NCBI RefSeq assembly: GCF_033547095.1
Contig: NZ_CP137852.1
Span: 4,303,001-4,367,000, forward strand
Direction of reading: 5' to 3'
DNA from: Sediminicoccus rosea
GTDB taxonomy: Bacteria; Pseudomonadota; Alphaproteobacteria; Acetobacterales; Acetobacteraceae
Length of the DNA stretch: 64,000 bases
Under the pieces are notes generated by a model, which saw only the letters and a program-made list of their open reading frames with translations, was not told the origin of the DNA and did no database searches. How positions within the stretch are numbered: the stretch's first letter is position 1; every line of letters starts with the position of its first letter. Shown here in pieces: positions 35,661-43,722 of the stretch. The translations under genes and the position numbers were made by a program.

Positions 35661-36382
35661 CGCCGCTGCGCCTCCCGCACATGGCCGGAGGGCAGCGCCT
35701 CCAGCCCCGGATCGGGCGGCAGCTCCACGCCGAAATGCCGGCCCAGCACCTCCTGGATCAGCTCGTAGCAGCTGCCGATGCGCACCACCTCCATGGTCGT
35801 GAAGTCAATCATGGTGGAGGAGCGGCGGTACTGGTGGAATTTCTGCAGCCCGTAATCCACCACGATGTCCGCGCAGCCGCGGATCTCGGGCTGGATGTCC
35901 ACCGCGCGGAACTTGGTGCCCGTGCCGGTGAGATTGGCCGAGGAGCCGAAAAGCGGCTGCCCCTCCTCGGCCGCCAGGGTCGCCATGCGGTGCTCCAGCG
36001 CGCCCACATTCATCAGGATGGCAACCGTGCCGCCCTCGGTGCTGGCGGACAGCGCGCGTTCGCCGAGCCTGCGCAGGAGCGGGTGGTCCGCCCGGAAGGG
36101 GCCGATGGCCGAGATCGGCAGGTCGTAATCCTCGACCAGGCAGCGGATCATGCTGTTGGCCCGCGCGGGCAGGGTGTGCACATCCTCATGGATGGCGAGG
36201 CTGCCCAGCATGGCGTTGCGCTTGTGCGCCCCCCGCCCCTTGGCGAGGAAGAAGCGCGTCAGCGCCGCCTCGCAGCCCGCCGCGCCGGCATAGCCCACAT
36301 CGGTCGGGAAGACGGCAACACCCCCCGCCTTCACCACATCCACGATGCGGCGGGCATCGCCCGCGATATCCAGTCTTTCCAT
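35648..36382 (-). CDS. Sua5/YciO/YrdC-domain protein
   Basis: Protein of 244 residues from the ATG at 36382, five bases after the stop of the upstream Bug gene; a TTG nine bases earlier is less likely. AGGVAVFPTDVGYAGAAGC and PLFGSSANLTGTGT are the substrate-site motifs of the threonylcarbamoyl-AMP synthase fold. The usual K-x-R/K-P motif is changed to KGRGAHKRNAMLG, and a C-terminal extension (about 60 residues) lacks the typical Sua5 domain. It is therefore probably a divergent YciO-like or specialised member rather than the essential tRNA t6A enzyme. Confidence 0.75.
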   Translation of the reverse strand: MERLDIAGDARRIVDVVKAGGVAVFPTDVGYAGAAGCEAALTRFFLAKGRGAHKRNAMLGSLAIHEDVHTLPARANSMIRCLVEDYDLPISAIGPFRADHPLLRRLGERALSASTEGGTVAILMNVGALEHRMATLAAEEGQPLFGSSANLTGTGTKFRAVDIQPEIRGCADIVVDYGLQKFHQYRRSSTMIDFTTMEVVRIGSCYELIQEVLGRHFGVELPPDPGLEALPSGHVREAQRRYLM

Positions 36383-36387
36383 GGGCT

Positions 36388-37344
36388 TCAATCCAGTCGG
36401 AGGTTGAGGCCGGGCAGGATGGGCGCCCAGCGCTGGTGTTCGGCGCGGAGCATGGCGGCCGCCTGCTCCGGCGTGGTCGTCATGATGTCGAAGCCAGCGC
36501 GGGTGAGCTGCTCGCGCAAGGCCGGCTCGGCCAGCGTCTCCAGCGTCGCGGCGTGCAGCGCCTCGATGATCGGGCGCGGCGTGCCGGCGGGCGCGAAGAG
36601 CAGGAAGCGCAGCGCATTGACCACCAGGGGGAAGCCTTCCTCGGCCGTCGTCGGGATGTCCGGTGCCGCCGCCGAGCGCTCGGGCGAGAGCAGCGCGAGC
36701 GGCCGTAGCGTGCCGGCCGCGAAATGCGAGCTGACCGCGCCCAGGCTGAAGACGCCAAGCTGCACATGCCCGGCCAGCACATCGTTCAGGGCCGGCCCCC
36801 CGCCGCGATACTCGGCCTGGATCATCCGCACCCGGGCTTCCCGCGCGAAGAGCTCGTAGCCCAGATGGTGCGGCGATCCGATGGAGGGGTTGGCGAAGGC
36901 GTGCTTCTCCGGCTCGCGCTGCAGCAGCGCCACGAATTCGCGGAGGTTCCGCGCTGGGACATTGGGGTTGATGCCCAGCACGAGCGGCGACTGCGCCAGA
37001 TAGGTGATGGGCGCGAAATCGCGGAACAGGTCGTAGGAGAGGCGCTGGTAGAGATGCGGGAAGAGCGCGACGTTGTCGGCATTGATGATCAGCGTCTGGC
37101 CGTCCGGCGCCGCGCGGGCCGCCATCTCCATGCCGATATTGGTGGCCGCCCCGCCCCGGTTCTCGATGACGAGCGGCTGGCCGAGACGCTGGCGCATCCG
37201 CTCGGCCCAGGGCCGCGCCAGCGCATCCGTCCCGCCGCCGGGCGGATAGGGGATGATCAGGCGGATCGGACGGTTGGGATAGGCTTGCGCCCGGGCCAGC
37301 CCGGGCAGCAGCGTGAATGCCGTGAGCGCGGTTCTGCGGCGCAT
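36388..37344 (-). CDS. Bug/TctC-family extracytoplasmic solute receptor
   Basis: Protein of 318 residues with a signal peptide ending LARAQA. Family motifs are YPNRPIRLIIPYPPGGGTDAL, VIENRGGAATNIGMEMAARAAPDGQT, and LLFAPAGTPRPIIEALHAAT. It is a periplasmic binding protein for an unknown small organic ligand. The neighbouring YrdC-domain gene starts five bases after its stop, so the two are probably co-transcribed, an unexpected pairing. No TctAB genes are in the window. Confidence 0.92.
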   Translation of the reverse strand: MRRRTALTAFTLLPGLARAQAYPNRPIRLIIPYPPGGGTDALARPWAERMRQRLGQPLVIENRGGAATNIGMEMAARAAPDGQTLIINADNVALFPHLYQRLSYDLFRDFAPITYLAQSPLVLGINPNVPARNLREFVALLQREPEKHAFANPSIGSPHHLGYELFAREARVRMIQAEYRGGGPALNDVLAGHVQLGVFSLGAVSSHFAAGTLRPLALLSPERSAAAPDIPTTAEEGFPLVVNALRFLLFAPAGTPRPIIEALHAATLETLAEPALREQLTRAGFDIMTTTPEQAAAMLRAEHQRWAPILPGLNLRLD

Positions 37345-37440
37345 CCTTTGTCCTCCCCCAGGGGCCCCTTGGGGGCCGCTGGGCGGGAGGCTAGAGCGCC
37401 TTGTCCGGACAAGCTAGAGGGCCTTGCCAACCCCCGGGTG

Positions 37441-37471
37441 ATCGGCGCGGGTCAGGATGCCCCGCGCCGAT
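37441..37471 (-). terminator. Strong inverted repeat downstream of the 37480-38046 gene
   Basis: ATCGGCGCGGG (37441-37451) and CCCGCGCCGAT (37461-37471) form an 11-base perfect stem around a nine-base loop, eight bases after the stop of the minus-strand gene. No U-run follows, so it may be a U-less or Rho-assisted terminator or mRNA stabiliser. Confidence 0.5.
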
Positions 37472-37479
37472 GGTCGTTC

Positions 37480-38046
37480 TCAGAGCGGAACGCAGCGGGT
37501 GATGTCGCTATGGCCGATCGCCATGGTGGCGATGGTGCCGTCCGGGCAGCCCGTCTGGCTGAAGGCGGCGGGCGCGAGGCCACCGGTCCAGCGTGTGGAG
37601 GCGGTGCGCGTCGCGGCGGGCGCGCAGGTGCGGCGGCCGTTGCGGGTGGTGCAGGTGGCGACCGCCGTCTGGCGCAGGCCGCGCGTCGTGGTGGCCGCCG
37701 GCTGGCGGGCATAGGGCACCGCCGAAGCCTGGCGGGAATTGCCGGCGCGGAGCCGGAGCGCGCTGCTGCCGGACGTCGTGCCGCGCGGCGCCAGAGCCGC
37801 CTGACGCTGCGGCGTCGCTGTGCCGCGGCTCGCGGTCGTGCTGCGACCGGCGGTGGCGCTGCGGCTCGCGGTGGTGGTGCGCGTGACACCCGGGCGCGGC
37901 GTGGCCGGGCGGCTCGCCGCCGCCGCCGTGCGGGCGGTGCTGGAAGATTGCGCCGAGGTCCGGGAATCCGTCCGGGCCGAAGCGTCTTGCGGCAGAAGGG
38001 CAAGCCCCAGGCAAAGGCCCAGAAGGCCCCCAATGAAAGAGCGCAT
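37480..38046 (-). CDS. Secreted Ser/Thr/Ala/Arg-rich low-complexity protein
   Basis: Protein of 188 residues. MRSFIGGLLGLCLGLALLPQDASA is a good signal peptide. The mature part up to about residue 120 is a disordered run of Ser, Thr, Ala and Arg (for example TTTASRSATAGRSTTASRGT). It ends in a short more regular section with four cysteines (ATCTTRNGRRTC, TGCPDG, TRC), possibly two disulfides. No family is recognised. It lies between the Bug gene and zapE on the same strand with separate spacing. Confidence 0.65.
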   Translation of the reverse strand: MRSFIGGLLGLCLGLALLPQDASARTDSRTSAQSSSTARTAAAASRPATPRPGVTRTTTASRSATAGRSTTASRGTATPQRQAALAPRGTTSGSSALRLRAGNSRQASAVPYARQPAATTTRGLRQTAVATCTTRNGRRTCAPAATRTASTRWTGGLAPAAFSQTGCPDGTIATMAIGHSDITRCVPL

Positions 38047-38087
38047 GAAACCCCCGTATCCCGTCTCTCGTGTTACGGCGTATTACG

Positions 38088-39251
38088 TCAGGGGAGATGA
38101 GGCAAGCCCAAATACTCCTGGCTCTGCATTTCCATGAGCCGTGAGGCGGTTCTTTCGAACATCGCGGCATTGTCGCCACGCTCGTAAAGCTCATCCGGCC
38201 CCGTCTCGGCCGAGGCCACCAGCTTGCAGCGGTGTTCATAGAGCGCATCCACCAGGGTGATGAAGCGGCGCGCCCGGTCGAAGTTCTCGGGCCCCAGGCG
38301 GGGGATGCCGTCCAGCACCAGGGTGTGGAAATGGGTGGCGATGGCCAGGTAGTCCGCCGGGCCCAGCGCCTGGCCGCAGACCGCGTCGAAATCGAGTCGC
38401 GCCACGCCGCGCGCCGCCTCGGCGATGGGCACGGGGCGGCCCAGCACCTGCAGGCTGGTCGGCGTGCCGCGCGCCGTGCCGGTGAGTTCCAGGAAGGCCG
38501 CATCCAGCGCGCGCTCCGCCCGGCCATCCAGGGGGTGGTGCCAGGTGGGCATGCCGCGGATGCGCTCGCGCCGATAATCCTGCGCGGATTCCAGGTGCAG
38601 CACCTCCACGCGGGACTGGATGAGGGCGATGAAGGGCAGGAAGGCGTCCCGCCCCGGCTTGCCCTTGAAGAGGTCCTGCGGGGCCGTGTTGCTGGTCGCC
38701 ACCACCACCACGCCACGGGCGAAGAGCGCCTCGAAGAGGCGGCCCAGGATCATGGCATCGGTGATGTCATGCACCTGGAATTCGTCGAAGCAGAGCAGCG
38801 CCGCCTCGCCCGCGATCGCGTCGGCCAGCGGCGGAATCGGGTCATCGGAGCCCGGATGCGATTGCTTCCAGCGATGGATGCGCTGATGCGCCTCCTGCAT
38901 GAAGGCGTGGAAATGGATGCGCCGCTTGCGCGCGACCTCGGCCGTTTCGAAGAAGAGGTCCATCAGCATGGACTTCCCCCGGCCCACGGCGCCGACAAGG
39001 TAGAGCCCCTCCGGCGTGCCCGGCGGGGCGGCGAGGTCGCCCGAGCCGCGCTTGCCGCCAAAGAGCCGGCCAAACAGGCCGCGCGGAGCGCTCAGCGTGG
39101 GCTGCGGGTCATAGCCGCGCAGGATGCGCCAGAGGTTCTGCAGCGTCTCGGCGGCATGGGCCTGGGCGGGGTCCGGGTGCAGCAGGCCCTCGGCCACGCG
39201 CGCGCGATAGGCGTTAAGCGGGCCCTGGTTCACGGGAGACAGCGAATTCAT
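38088..39251 (-). CDS. zapE: ZapE/AFG1-type AAA+ ATPase
   Basis: Protein of 387 residues. The P-loop GAVGRGKS is at residues 87-94 and Walker B LLCFDEF at 153-159; RRIHFHAFMQEAHQRIH and VVVATSNTAPQDLFKGKPGRDAFLPFI are family-specific. In E. coli ZapE affects FtsZ-ring stability under stress; mitochondrial AFG1 is linked to respiratory-chain quality control. In alphaproteobacteria the gene commonly lies near mdh and suc genes, which are about 5 kb away here. It is preceded on the same strand by pqqE with a 46-base gap. Confidence 0.93.
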   Translation of the reverse strand: MNSLSPVNQGPLNAYRARVAEGLLHPDPAQAHAAETLQNLWRILRGYDPQPTLSAPRGLFGRLFGGKRGSGDLAAPPGTPEGLYLVGAVGRGKSMLMDLFFETAEVARKRRIHFHAFMQEAHQRIHRWKQSHPGSDDPIPPLADAIAGEAALLCFDEFQVHDITDAMILGRLFEALFARGVVVVATSNTAPQDLFKGKPGRDAFLPFIALIQSRVEVLHLESAQDYRRERIRGMPTWHHPLDGRAERALDAAFLELTGTARGTPTSLQVLGRPVPIAEAARGVARLDFDAVCGQALGPADYLAIATHFHTLVLDGIPRLGPENFDRARRFITLVDALYEHRCKLVASAETGPDELYERGDNAAMFERTASRLMEMQSQEYLGLPHLP

Positions 39252-39297
39252 GGGCGAAACCGATAGACCCGAAGCCGTGACGGCTCAACCGGTCGGC

Positions 39298-40368
39298 TCA
39301 GCGGAATTCGCGGTAGCGGAAGCTGGTCTCGCCGGCTTCGGCCAGGGCTTCGGCCAGCATGCCGTGATGCGGCGAGAGGGCGCAGGCCGGGTCGGTCGCC
39401 GCCGCATCGCCGGTGAGCGCGAAGGCCTGGCAGCGGCAGCCGCCCCAGTCGCGCTCGGCATGCTCGCAGCCCCGGCAGGGCTCGGGCATCCAGCCGGTGC
39501 CGCGAAAGGCGTTGAAAGCCGGGCTCTCGCCCCAGGCGGCGGCGAGCGAGGTCTCGCGCACATTGGGGAAGGCCATGCCGGTGATGGATTCGGCGGCATG
39601 GCAGGGCAGGATGTTGCCGGCGGGCGAGACGCCCAGGAATCGCCGCCCCCAGCCCCCCATGCAGGCCTTGGGCCGCGCCGCGTGGTAATCCGGCACGACA
39701 TAGTCGATCACGAGACGCCCGCGATGCGCGGCACGCGCCGCCTCCACGATGCGCGTCGCCTCGTCCAGCTGCGCGCGCGTCGGCAGCAGGGCGGCGCGAT
39801 TGGCCAGCGCCCAGCCGTAATACTGCACATGCGCGACCTCGATGCGGCCGGCACCCCATTCGAGGGCGATCTCGATCAGCCGGGGCAGGTTATGCAGGTT
39901 CTGCCGGTGCACCACGGCATTGAGCGTGAGCGGCAGGCCCGAGGCCGTCACCAGCGCCGCGGCCACCCGCTTCTTGGCCATGGCCCCCTTCATGCCGCCG
40001 ATGCGCTCGGCCCCCGCCTCCTCCGCGTCCTGCACGGAGAGCTGGACGTGATCGAGCCCGGCTTCGACCAGCCGGCCCATCAAGGGCGCGTCCAGCAGCA
40101 CGCCCGCCGTGATCAGGTTGGTGTAGAGTCCGGCCGCGCGCGCGGCGGCCACGATCTCCACGATGTCCCGCCGCGCCGTGGGCTCGCCGCCCGAGAGATG
40201 GATCTGCAGGCAGCCCAGCGCCGCAGCCTCGTTGAACACGCGCGCCCATTCGGCGGTGGAAAGCTCCGCACTGGCGCGCGTCAGCTCAGCCGGGTTGGAG
40301 CAGTAGGGGCAGCGCAACGGGCAGCGATGCGTCAGCTCGGCCAGGAGGGCAAGCGGCGCGTCAGCCAC
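39298..40368 (-). CDS. pqqE: PqqA peptide cyclase (radical SAM)
   Basis: Protein of 356 residues. The radical-SAM cluster motif Cys16-x3-Cys20-x2-Cys23 is in [29 protein letters not shown] is the SAM-binding GGE. The C-terminal SPASM part holds the auxiliary-cluster cysteines in [19 protein letters not shown], and [19 protein letters not shown]. It links Glu and Tyr of PqqA as the first step of PQQ synthesis, with PqqD as peptide chaperone. It overlaps pqqD by eight bases and ends the pqqABCDE operon. Confidence 0.98.
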   Translation of the reverse strand: MADAPLALLAELTHRCPLRCPYCSNPAELTRASAELSTAEWARVFNEAAALGCLQIHLSGGEPTARRDIVEIVAAARAAGLYTNLITAGVLLDAPLMGRLVEAGLDHVQLSVQDAEEAGAERIGGMKGAMAKKRVAAALVTASGLPLTLNAVVHRQNLHNLPRLIEIALEWGAGRIEVAHVQYYGWALANRAALLPTRAQLDEATRIVEAARAAHRGRLVIDYVVPDYHAARPKACMGGWGRRFLGVSPAGNILPCHAAESITGMAFPNVRETSLAAAWGESPAFNAFRGTGWMPEPCRGCEHAERDWGGCRCQAFALTGDAAATDPACALSPHHGMLAEALAEAGETSFRYREFR

Positions 40369-40624
40369 GCCGAAGCGCGCCCCGGGCGATCAGGTCGTCC
40401 AGCATCGCCGCCACATCGGCGCCGATCACCTCCTCGGGGGCGGCGAACTTCTCCACCAGCGCGGCCACGATCGCCGCCTCGTTCCGCGCGCCATCCACCA
40501 GGCGCAGCACTTCGAGCGCGATCTCGTCCGGGATGAACATCAGCTCCGGCGCCATGATGATCCAACGGCCGCGCGCCTTGTCCTCCTGCAGGCGGACGCC
40601 GGGGGCGAAGCGGATGGCACTCAT
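40361..40624 (-). CDS. pqqD: PqqA-binding chaperone PqqD
   Basis: Protein of 87 residues from the ATG at 40624, whose ATGA overlaps the pqqC stop; the longer open frame upstream is antisense-like filler. It begins [20 protein letters not shown] and has the winged-helix RRE fold seen as ILMAPE-type strand ([22 protein letters not shown]). It delivers PqqA to the radical SAM enzyme PqqE. Length is typical. Confidence 0.96.
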   Translation of the reverse strand: MSAIRFAPGVRLQEDKARGRWIIMAPELMFIPDEIALEVLRLVDGARNEAAIVAALVEKFAAPEEVIGADVAAMLDDLIARGALRRG

Positions 40625-41343
40625 GGCCGGAACGCCCCCGGCGGGACGAGCCGCGGCTCGACATAGGCGAGGTGCAGCGCATCGAGCTGCGCCCAGAGCA
40701 GGTCGCACTTGAAGCGCAGCGCGGCGAGGCACTGCTCCTGCTTCTCCCGCGTGTCGGCGTGCTGCTTCACATAGGCCAGCGCGAAATCCACATCCTGCGG
40801 CGCCTGGGTGAGGCGCGGATTGAAATAGGCCAGCGTCGCCTCGCTCACGAAGTCGTAGTTGCGCAGCATGCCGGCCACGCGCTGCTGGATGATGTTGGTG
40901 GAGAACATCTCCGTCAGCGAGGAGGCGATGGCCTCCAGCACGCTGCGCTCGCGCACGAAATGCACATAGGCGTCCACCGCGAAGCGCGTGCCGGGCAGCA
41001 GGCCGCGCAGCGAGGTCACATAGTCGCGATCGAGGCCGAGGCCGTCGGTCAGCGCGAGCCAGCGTTCCACGCCGCCGGGCTGCGTGCCGTCGCCGTCATG
41101 ATCCTCGATGCGGCGGCGCCATTCGCGGCGCAGCGCCGTGGTCGGCAGGCGCGCCAGCAGCGAGGCATCCTTCGCCGGGATATTGGCCTGGTAGTAGTAG
41201 CGGTTCAGCGCCCAGGCCTGCACCTGGCCCTTGGAGAGCTTGCCGTTGTGCAGCAGATGATGGAACGGGTGCAGGATGTGGTACCGCTCGGCCCCTATGC
41301 CGCGCAGGGCTGCCTCGAACTCATCGGGGGACATCAGGCTCAC
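40621..41343 (-). CDS. pqqC: Pyrroloquinoline-quinone synthase PqqC
   Basis: Protein of 240 residues. YHILHPFHHLLHNGKLSKGQVQAWALNRYYYQANIPAKDA is the conserved N-terminal part with the catalytic histidines and tyrosine; DHDGDGTQPGGVERWLALTDGLGL follows. It performs the final ring closure and oxygen-dependent oxidation of AHQQ to PQQ. It overlaps pqqB and pqqD by four bases on either side. Confidence 0.98.
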   Translation of the reverse strand: MSLMSPDEFEAALRGIGAERYHILHPFHHLLHNGKLSKGQVQAWALNRYYYQANIPAKDASLLARLPTTALRREWRRRIEDHDGDGTQPGGVERWLALTDGLGLDRDYVTSLRGLLPGTRFAVDAYVHFVRERSVLEAIASSLTEMFSTNIIQQRVAGMLRNYDFVSEATLAYFNPRLTQAPQDVDFALAYVKQHADTREKQEQCLAALRFKCDLLWAQLDALHLAYVEPRLVPPGAFRP

Positions 41344-42254
41344 AGCGAAATCTCCATCCCGTCCTCCGCGACCTCCCAGCCCGCGGCGGCAAGGCGGGCG
41401 CGCTCGGGGCTGTCATCCAGCAAGGCGGGGTTGGTGTTGTTGATGTGGAGGAAGATGCGCCGGGCGACGCCGAGCGGCGCGAATTCCGCCACCGTGTCCA
41501 GCATGGACATGTGGCCCATGCGGCGGCCGGTCTTCGGGCCGGCGCCGGCCAGGATCATCTCGTCATCGGTGAAGAGCGTGCCGTCGAACATCACGCAGGC
41601 GGCCCCGGTCAGGCGCTGGCGCAGCGCATCGGTCATCATCGCGCAGCCCGGGATGTAGTGCAGCGCAGCCCCCCCGGCCGAGATGGCGAGGCCCAGTGCC
41701 TCCCCCTCCTCGGCGAGGCCCGGGTCGCCCGCGCCTTCCGCGAAGAGCGGCACCTTGCCCGGCACCGGATAGGCCTCGATCGTGAGGCCGAGCGGCGCGC
41801 CCGCGCCATCCAGCGGCGCGAAGGGCTGGCCGAGCGGCATCGCCTCGCGCGTCACGAATTCGGGATTCAGCGCGCCGAAGATGGGATTGCCGTCCAGCAC
41901 GGCGAGGCTCTGGGGCGCGCCATAGAGGCGGAAGGCCTGGCGCTCACGCAGGTTCAGGAGACCCGCAATGGTGTCCACCTCCGCCCCCGTCAGCGCCACG
42001 GCGGCGATGGGCGAGTTGCGCAGCGGCGCGGGGCGGGGATGCAGGGCGGGCGTCGCGGCGATCTGCGCCCGGAGGTCGGGCGAGGCGTTGACCAGCAGCC
42101 AGCGTTCCCCATCGGCACTGACGGCGAGGGAGGCCTGGCTGCGCGGCTTGGCCTGCGGATCGCCGGCGCGTGCGCGCACGCAACCGGGGCCAGCGGAATT
42201 CCACTGCGGGAAGCCGCCACCGGCCCCCGCGCCCAACACGATCGCGCGCAGCAT
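41340..42254 (-). CDS. pqqB: PQQ biosynthesis metallo-hydrolase PqqB
   Basis: Protein of 304 residues of the metallo-beta-lactamase fold. LGAGAGGGFPQWNSAGPGC is the diagnostic opening with the conserved cysteine; GRRMGHMSMLDTV and FLHINNTNPALL carry metal-ligand histidines. It acts as an iron-dependent hydroxylase on the cross-linked Glu-Tyr intermediate. It starts about 86 bases after pqqA and is coupled to pqqC. Confidence 0.98.
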   Translation of the reverse strand: MLRAIVLGAGAGGGFPQWNSAGPGCVRARAGDPQAKPRSQASLAVSADGERWLLVNASPDLRAQIAATPALHPRPAPLRNSPIAAVALTGAEVDTIAGLLNLRERQAFRLYGAPQSLAVLDGNPIFGALNPEFVTREAMPLGQPFAPLDGAGAPLGLTIEAYPVPGKVPLFAEGAGDPGLAEEGEALGLAISAGGAALHYIPGCAMMTDALRQRLTGAACVMFDGTLFTDDEMILAGAGPKTGRRMGHMSMLDTVAEFAPLGVARRIFLHINNTNPALLDDSPERARLAAAGWEVAEDGMEISL

Positions 42255-42340
42255 GGGATGTGCCCGGCCGCACGGGACCGGCCGCCCCTGGTGGCGTCAC
42301 CAAGGGCGCCGGTCAGCCCAGCGGCAACCGGGCCGAAGCC

Positions 42341-42421
42341 TCAGCCGATCTCGGCGCAGGCGTAGCTGTTGATCTCGAGCGCGAGCGAGACGACGGTGAC
42401 GCGAGGGGTCTTCCAGGCCAT
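42341..42421 (-). CDS. pqqA: PQQ precursor peptide PqqA
   Basis: A 26-residue peptide opening MAWKTPRVTVVSLALEINSY, with the conserved Glu-x3-Tyr pair (EINSY) that becomes the PQQ skeleton, then ACAEIG. GGAAGGA lies about eight bases upstream of the ATG. It is the first gene of pqqABCDE, and its abundance usually sets PQQ output. The gap to pqqB (86 bases) allows differential expression. No pqqF protease is present nearby. Confidence 0.97.
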   Translation of the reverse strand: MAWKTPRVTVVSLALEINSYACAEIG

Positions 42422-42576
42422 GAGGATCTTCCTTCCCGAATTTGACCGGCCCAGCGCCGGCATCGGTAAGATGGCGGCGGACGGCCCATCCATCAAGCGG
42501 GGGTGCGCGCCTGCCTTGCTGGACGCGGCCGGGCCCAGGGCCTACATCCGCGGGCCATAGCGGACGGAGCTTCTCC

Positions 42577-43608
42577 ATGGCCTACAAGATCGCCGTCGTG
42601 GGCGCCACGGGCGCCGTCGGGCGCGAAATCCTGAAGATCCTGGCCGAGCGCAACTTCCCGGTCAGCGAGGCCTTCGCCCTGGCCTCGCCGCGCTCCACGG
42701 GGCAGAGCGTGAGCTTCGGCGAGAAGACCGTGCTCAAGATCCGCAACCTCGAGACCTTCGACTTCACCGGCCTGGACCTCGCGCTGTTCAGCCCGGGTGC
42801 CGCCGTCTCGGCCATCCATGCGCCGCGCGCCGCCGCCCAGGGCTGCATCGTGATCGACAACACCAGCCAATTCCGCATGGATCATGACGTGCCGCTGGTG
42901 GTGCCGGAGGTGAATCCCCAGGCACTGAAGCGCTTCCGCAAGCGCGGCATCATCGCCAACCCCAATTGCAGCACCATCCAGATGGTGGTGGCGCTCAAGC
43001 CGCTGCATGACCTGGCACGGATTCGGCGCGTGGTGGTCTCCACCTACCAATCCGTTTCGGGTGCGGGGAAGGAGGGCATGGATGAGCTCTTCAACCAGAC
43101 CAAGGGCAGCTTCGTGAACGACCTGCCGACGGTGGAGCAGTTCACCAAGCCGATCGCCTTCAACGTGATCCCCCATATCGACAAGTTCATGGAGGATGGC
43201 GCGACGAAGGAGGAGTGGAAGATGTCGGTCGAGACGCGGAAGATTCTCGACCCCGACATCCAGGTCATCGCCACCTGCGTCCGCGTGCCGGTCTTCGTCG
43301 GTCATGCCGAGGCGGTGCATGTGGAGTTCGAAAACCCGATCACGGTCGCCGAGGCCCGCGCGGCGCTCGGCAAGGCGCCCGGCGTCAACCTTTTCGACAA
43401 GCGCGAGGACGCCGGCTACATCACGCCGCTCGATGCGGCGGGCGAGGACGAGGTCTTCATCTCCCGCCTGCGGAAGGACCCGACGGTGCCGCATGGCCTG
43501 GCCTTCTGGTGCGTCTCCGACAATCTCCGCAAGGGCGCCGCACTGAACGCGGTGCAGATCGCCGAGGAACTGCATCGCCAGGGGCTGCTGGTGCGCGCCA
43601 CGGCCTGA
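42577..43608 (+). CDS. asd: Aspartate-semialdehyde dehydrogenase
   Basis: Protein of 343 residues from the ATG at 42577 with GGAG seven to eight bases upstream; an upstream frame is non-conserved. KIAVVGATGAVGREIL is the NADP loop, Cys131 in NPNCSTIQ is the nucleophile, and TYQSVSGAGKEGMDEL, HIDKFMEDGATKEEWKM and CVRVPVFVGHAEAVHVEF complete the active site. It makes aspartate semialdehyde for lysine/DAP, threonine and methionine. It stands alone, divergent from pqqA. Confidence 0.98.
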   Translation: MAYKIAVVGATGAVGREILKILAERNFPVSEAFALASPRSTGQSVSFGEKTVLKIRNLETFDFTGLDLALFSPGAAVSAIHAPRAAAQGCIVIDNTSQFRMDHDVPLVVPEVNPQALKRFRKRGIIANPNCSTIQMVVALKPLHDLARIRRVVVSTYQSVSGAGKEGMDELFNQTKGSFVNDLPTVEQFTKPIAFNVIPHIDKFMEDGATKEEWKMSVETRKILDPDIQVIATCVRVPVFVGHAEAVHVEFENPITVAEARAALGKAPGVNLFDKREDAGYITPLDAAGEDEVFISRLRKDPTVPHGLAFWCVSDNLRKGAALNAVQIAEELHRQGLLVRATA

Positions 43609-43675
43609 ACAGGCTGTTTTTCCTGCCGTTTTGAACGCGATCTAGGATCACAGTCCTTTTTTTGCTTGCAAATGA

Positions 43676-43690
43676 GAACAAAATAAGAAC
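43676..43690 (+). promoter_or_regulatory. LexA-type box (GAAC-N7-GAAC) upstream of the lysis-like operon
   Basis: GAAC at 43676-43679 and GAAC at 43687-43690 are separated by exactly seven bases, the alphaproteobacterial SOS-box arrangement (GTTC-N7-GTTC on the other strand). It lies in a sharply AT-rich 60-base stretch (T7 run at 43657-43663, TTGCAA at 43666-43671) directly ahead of the first gene, where it would overlap the core promoter. Function inferred from the motif. Confidence 0.6.
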
Positions 43691-43722
43691 ATATGAGGGG
43701 CCATGCTCGGAGGTCCCCCGCC

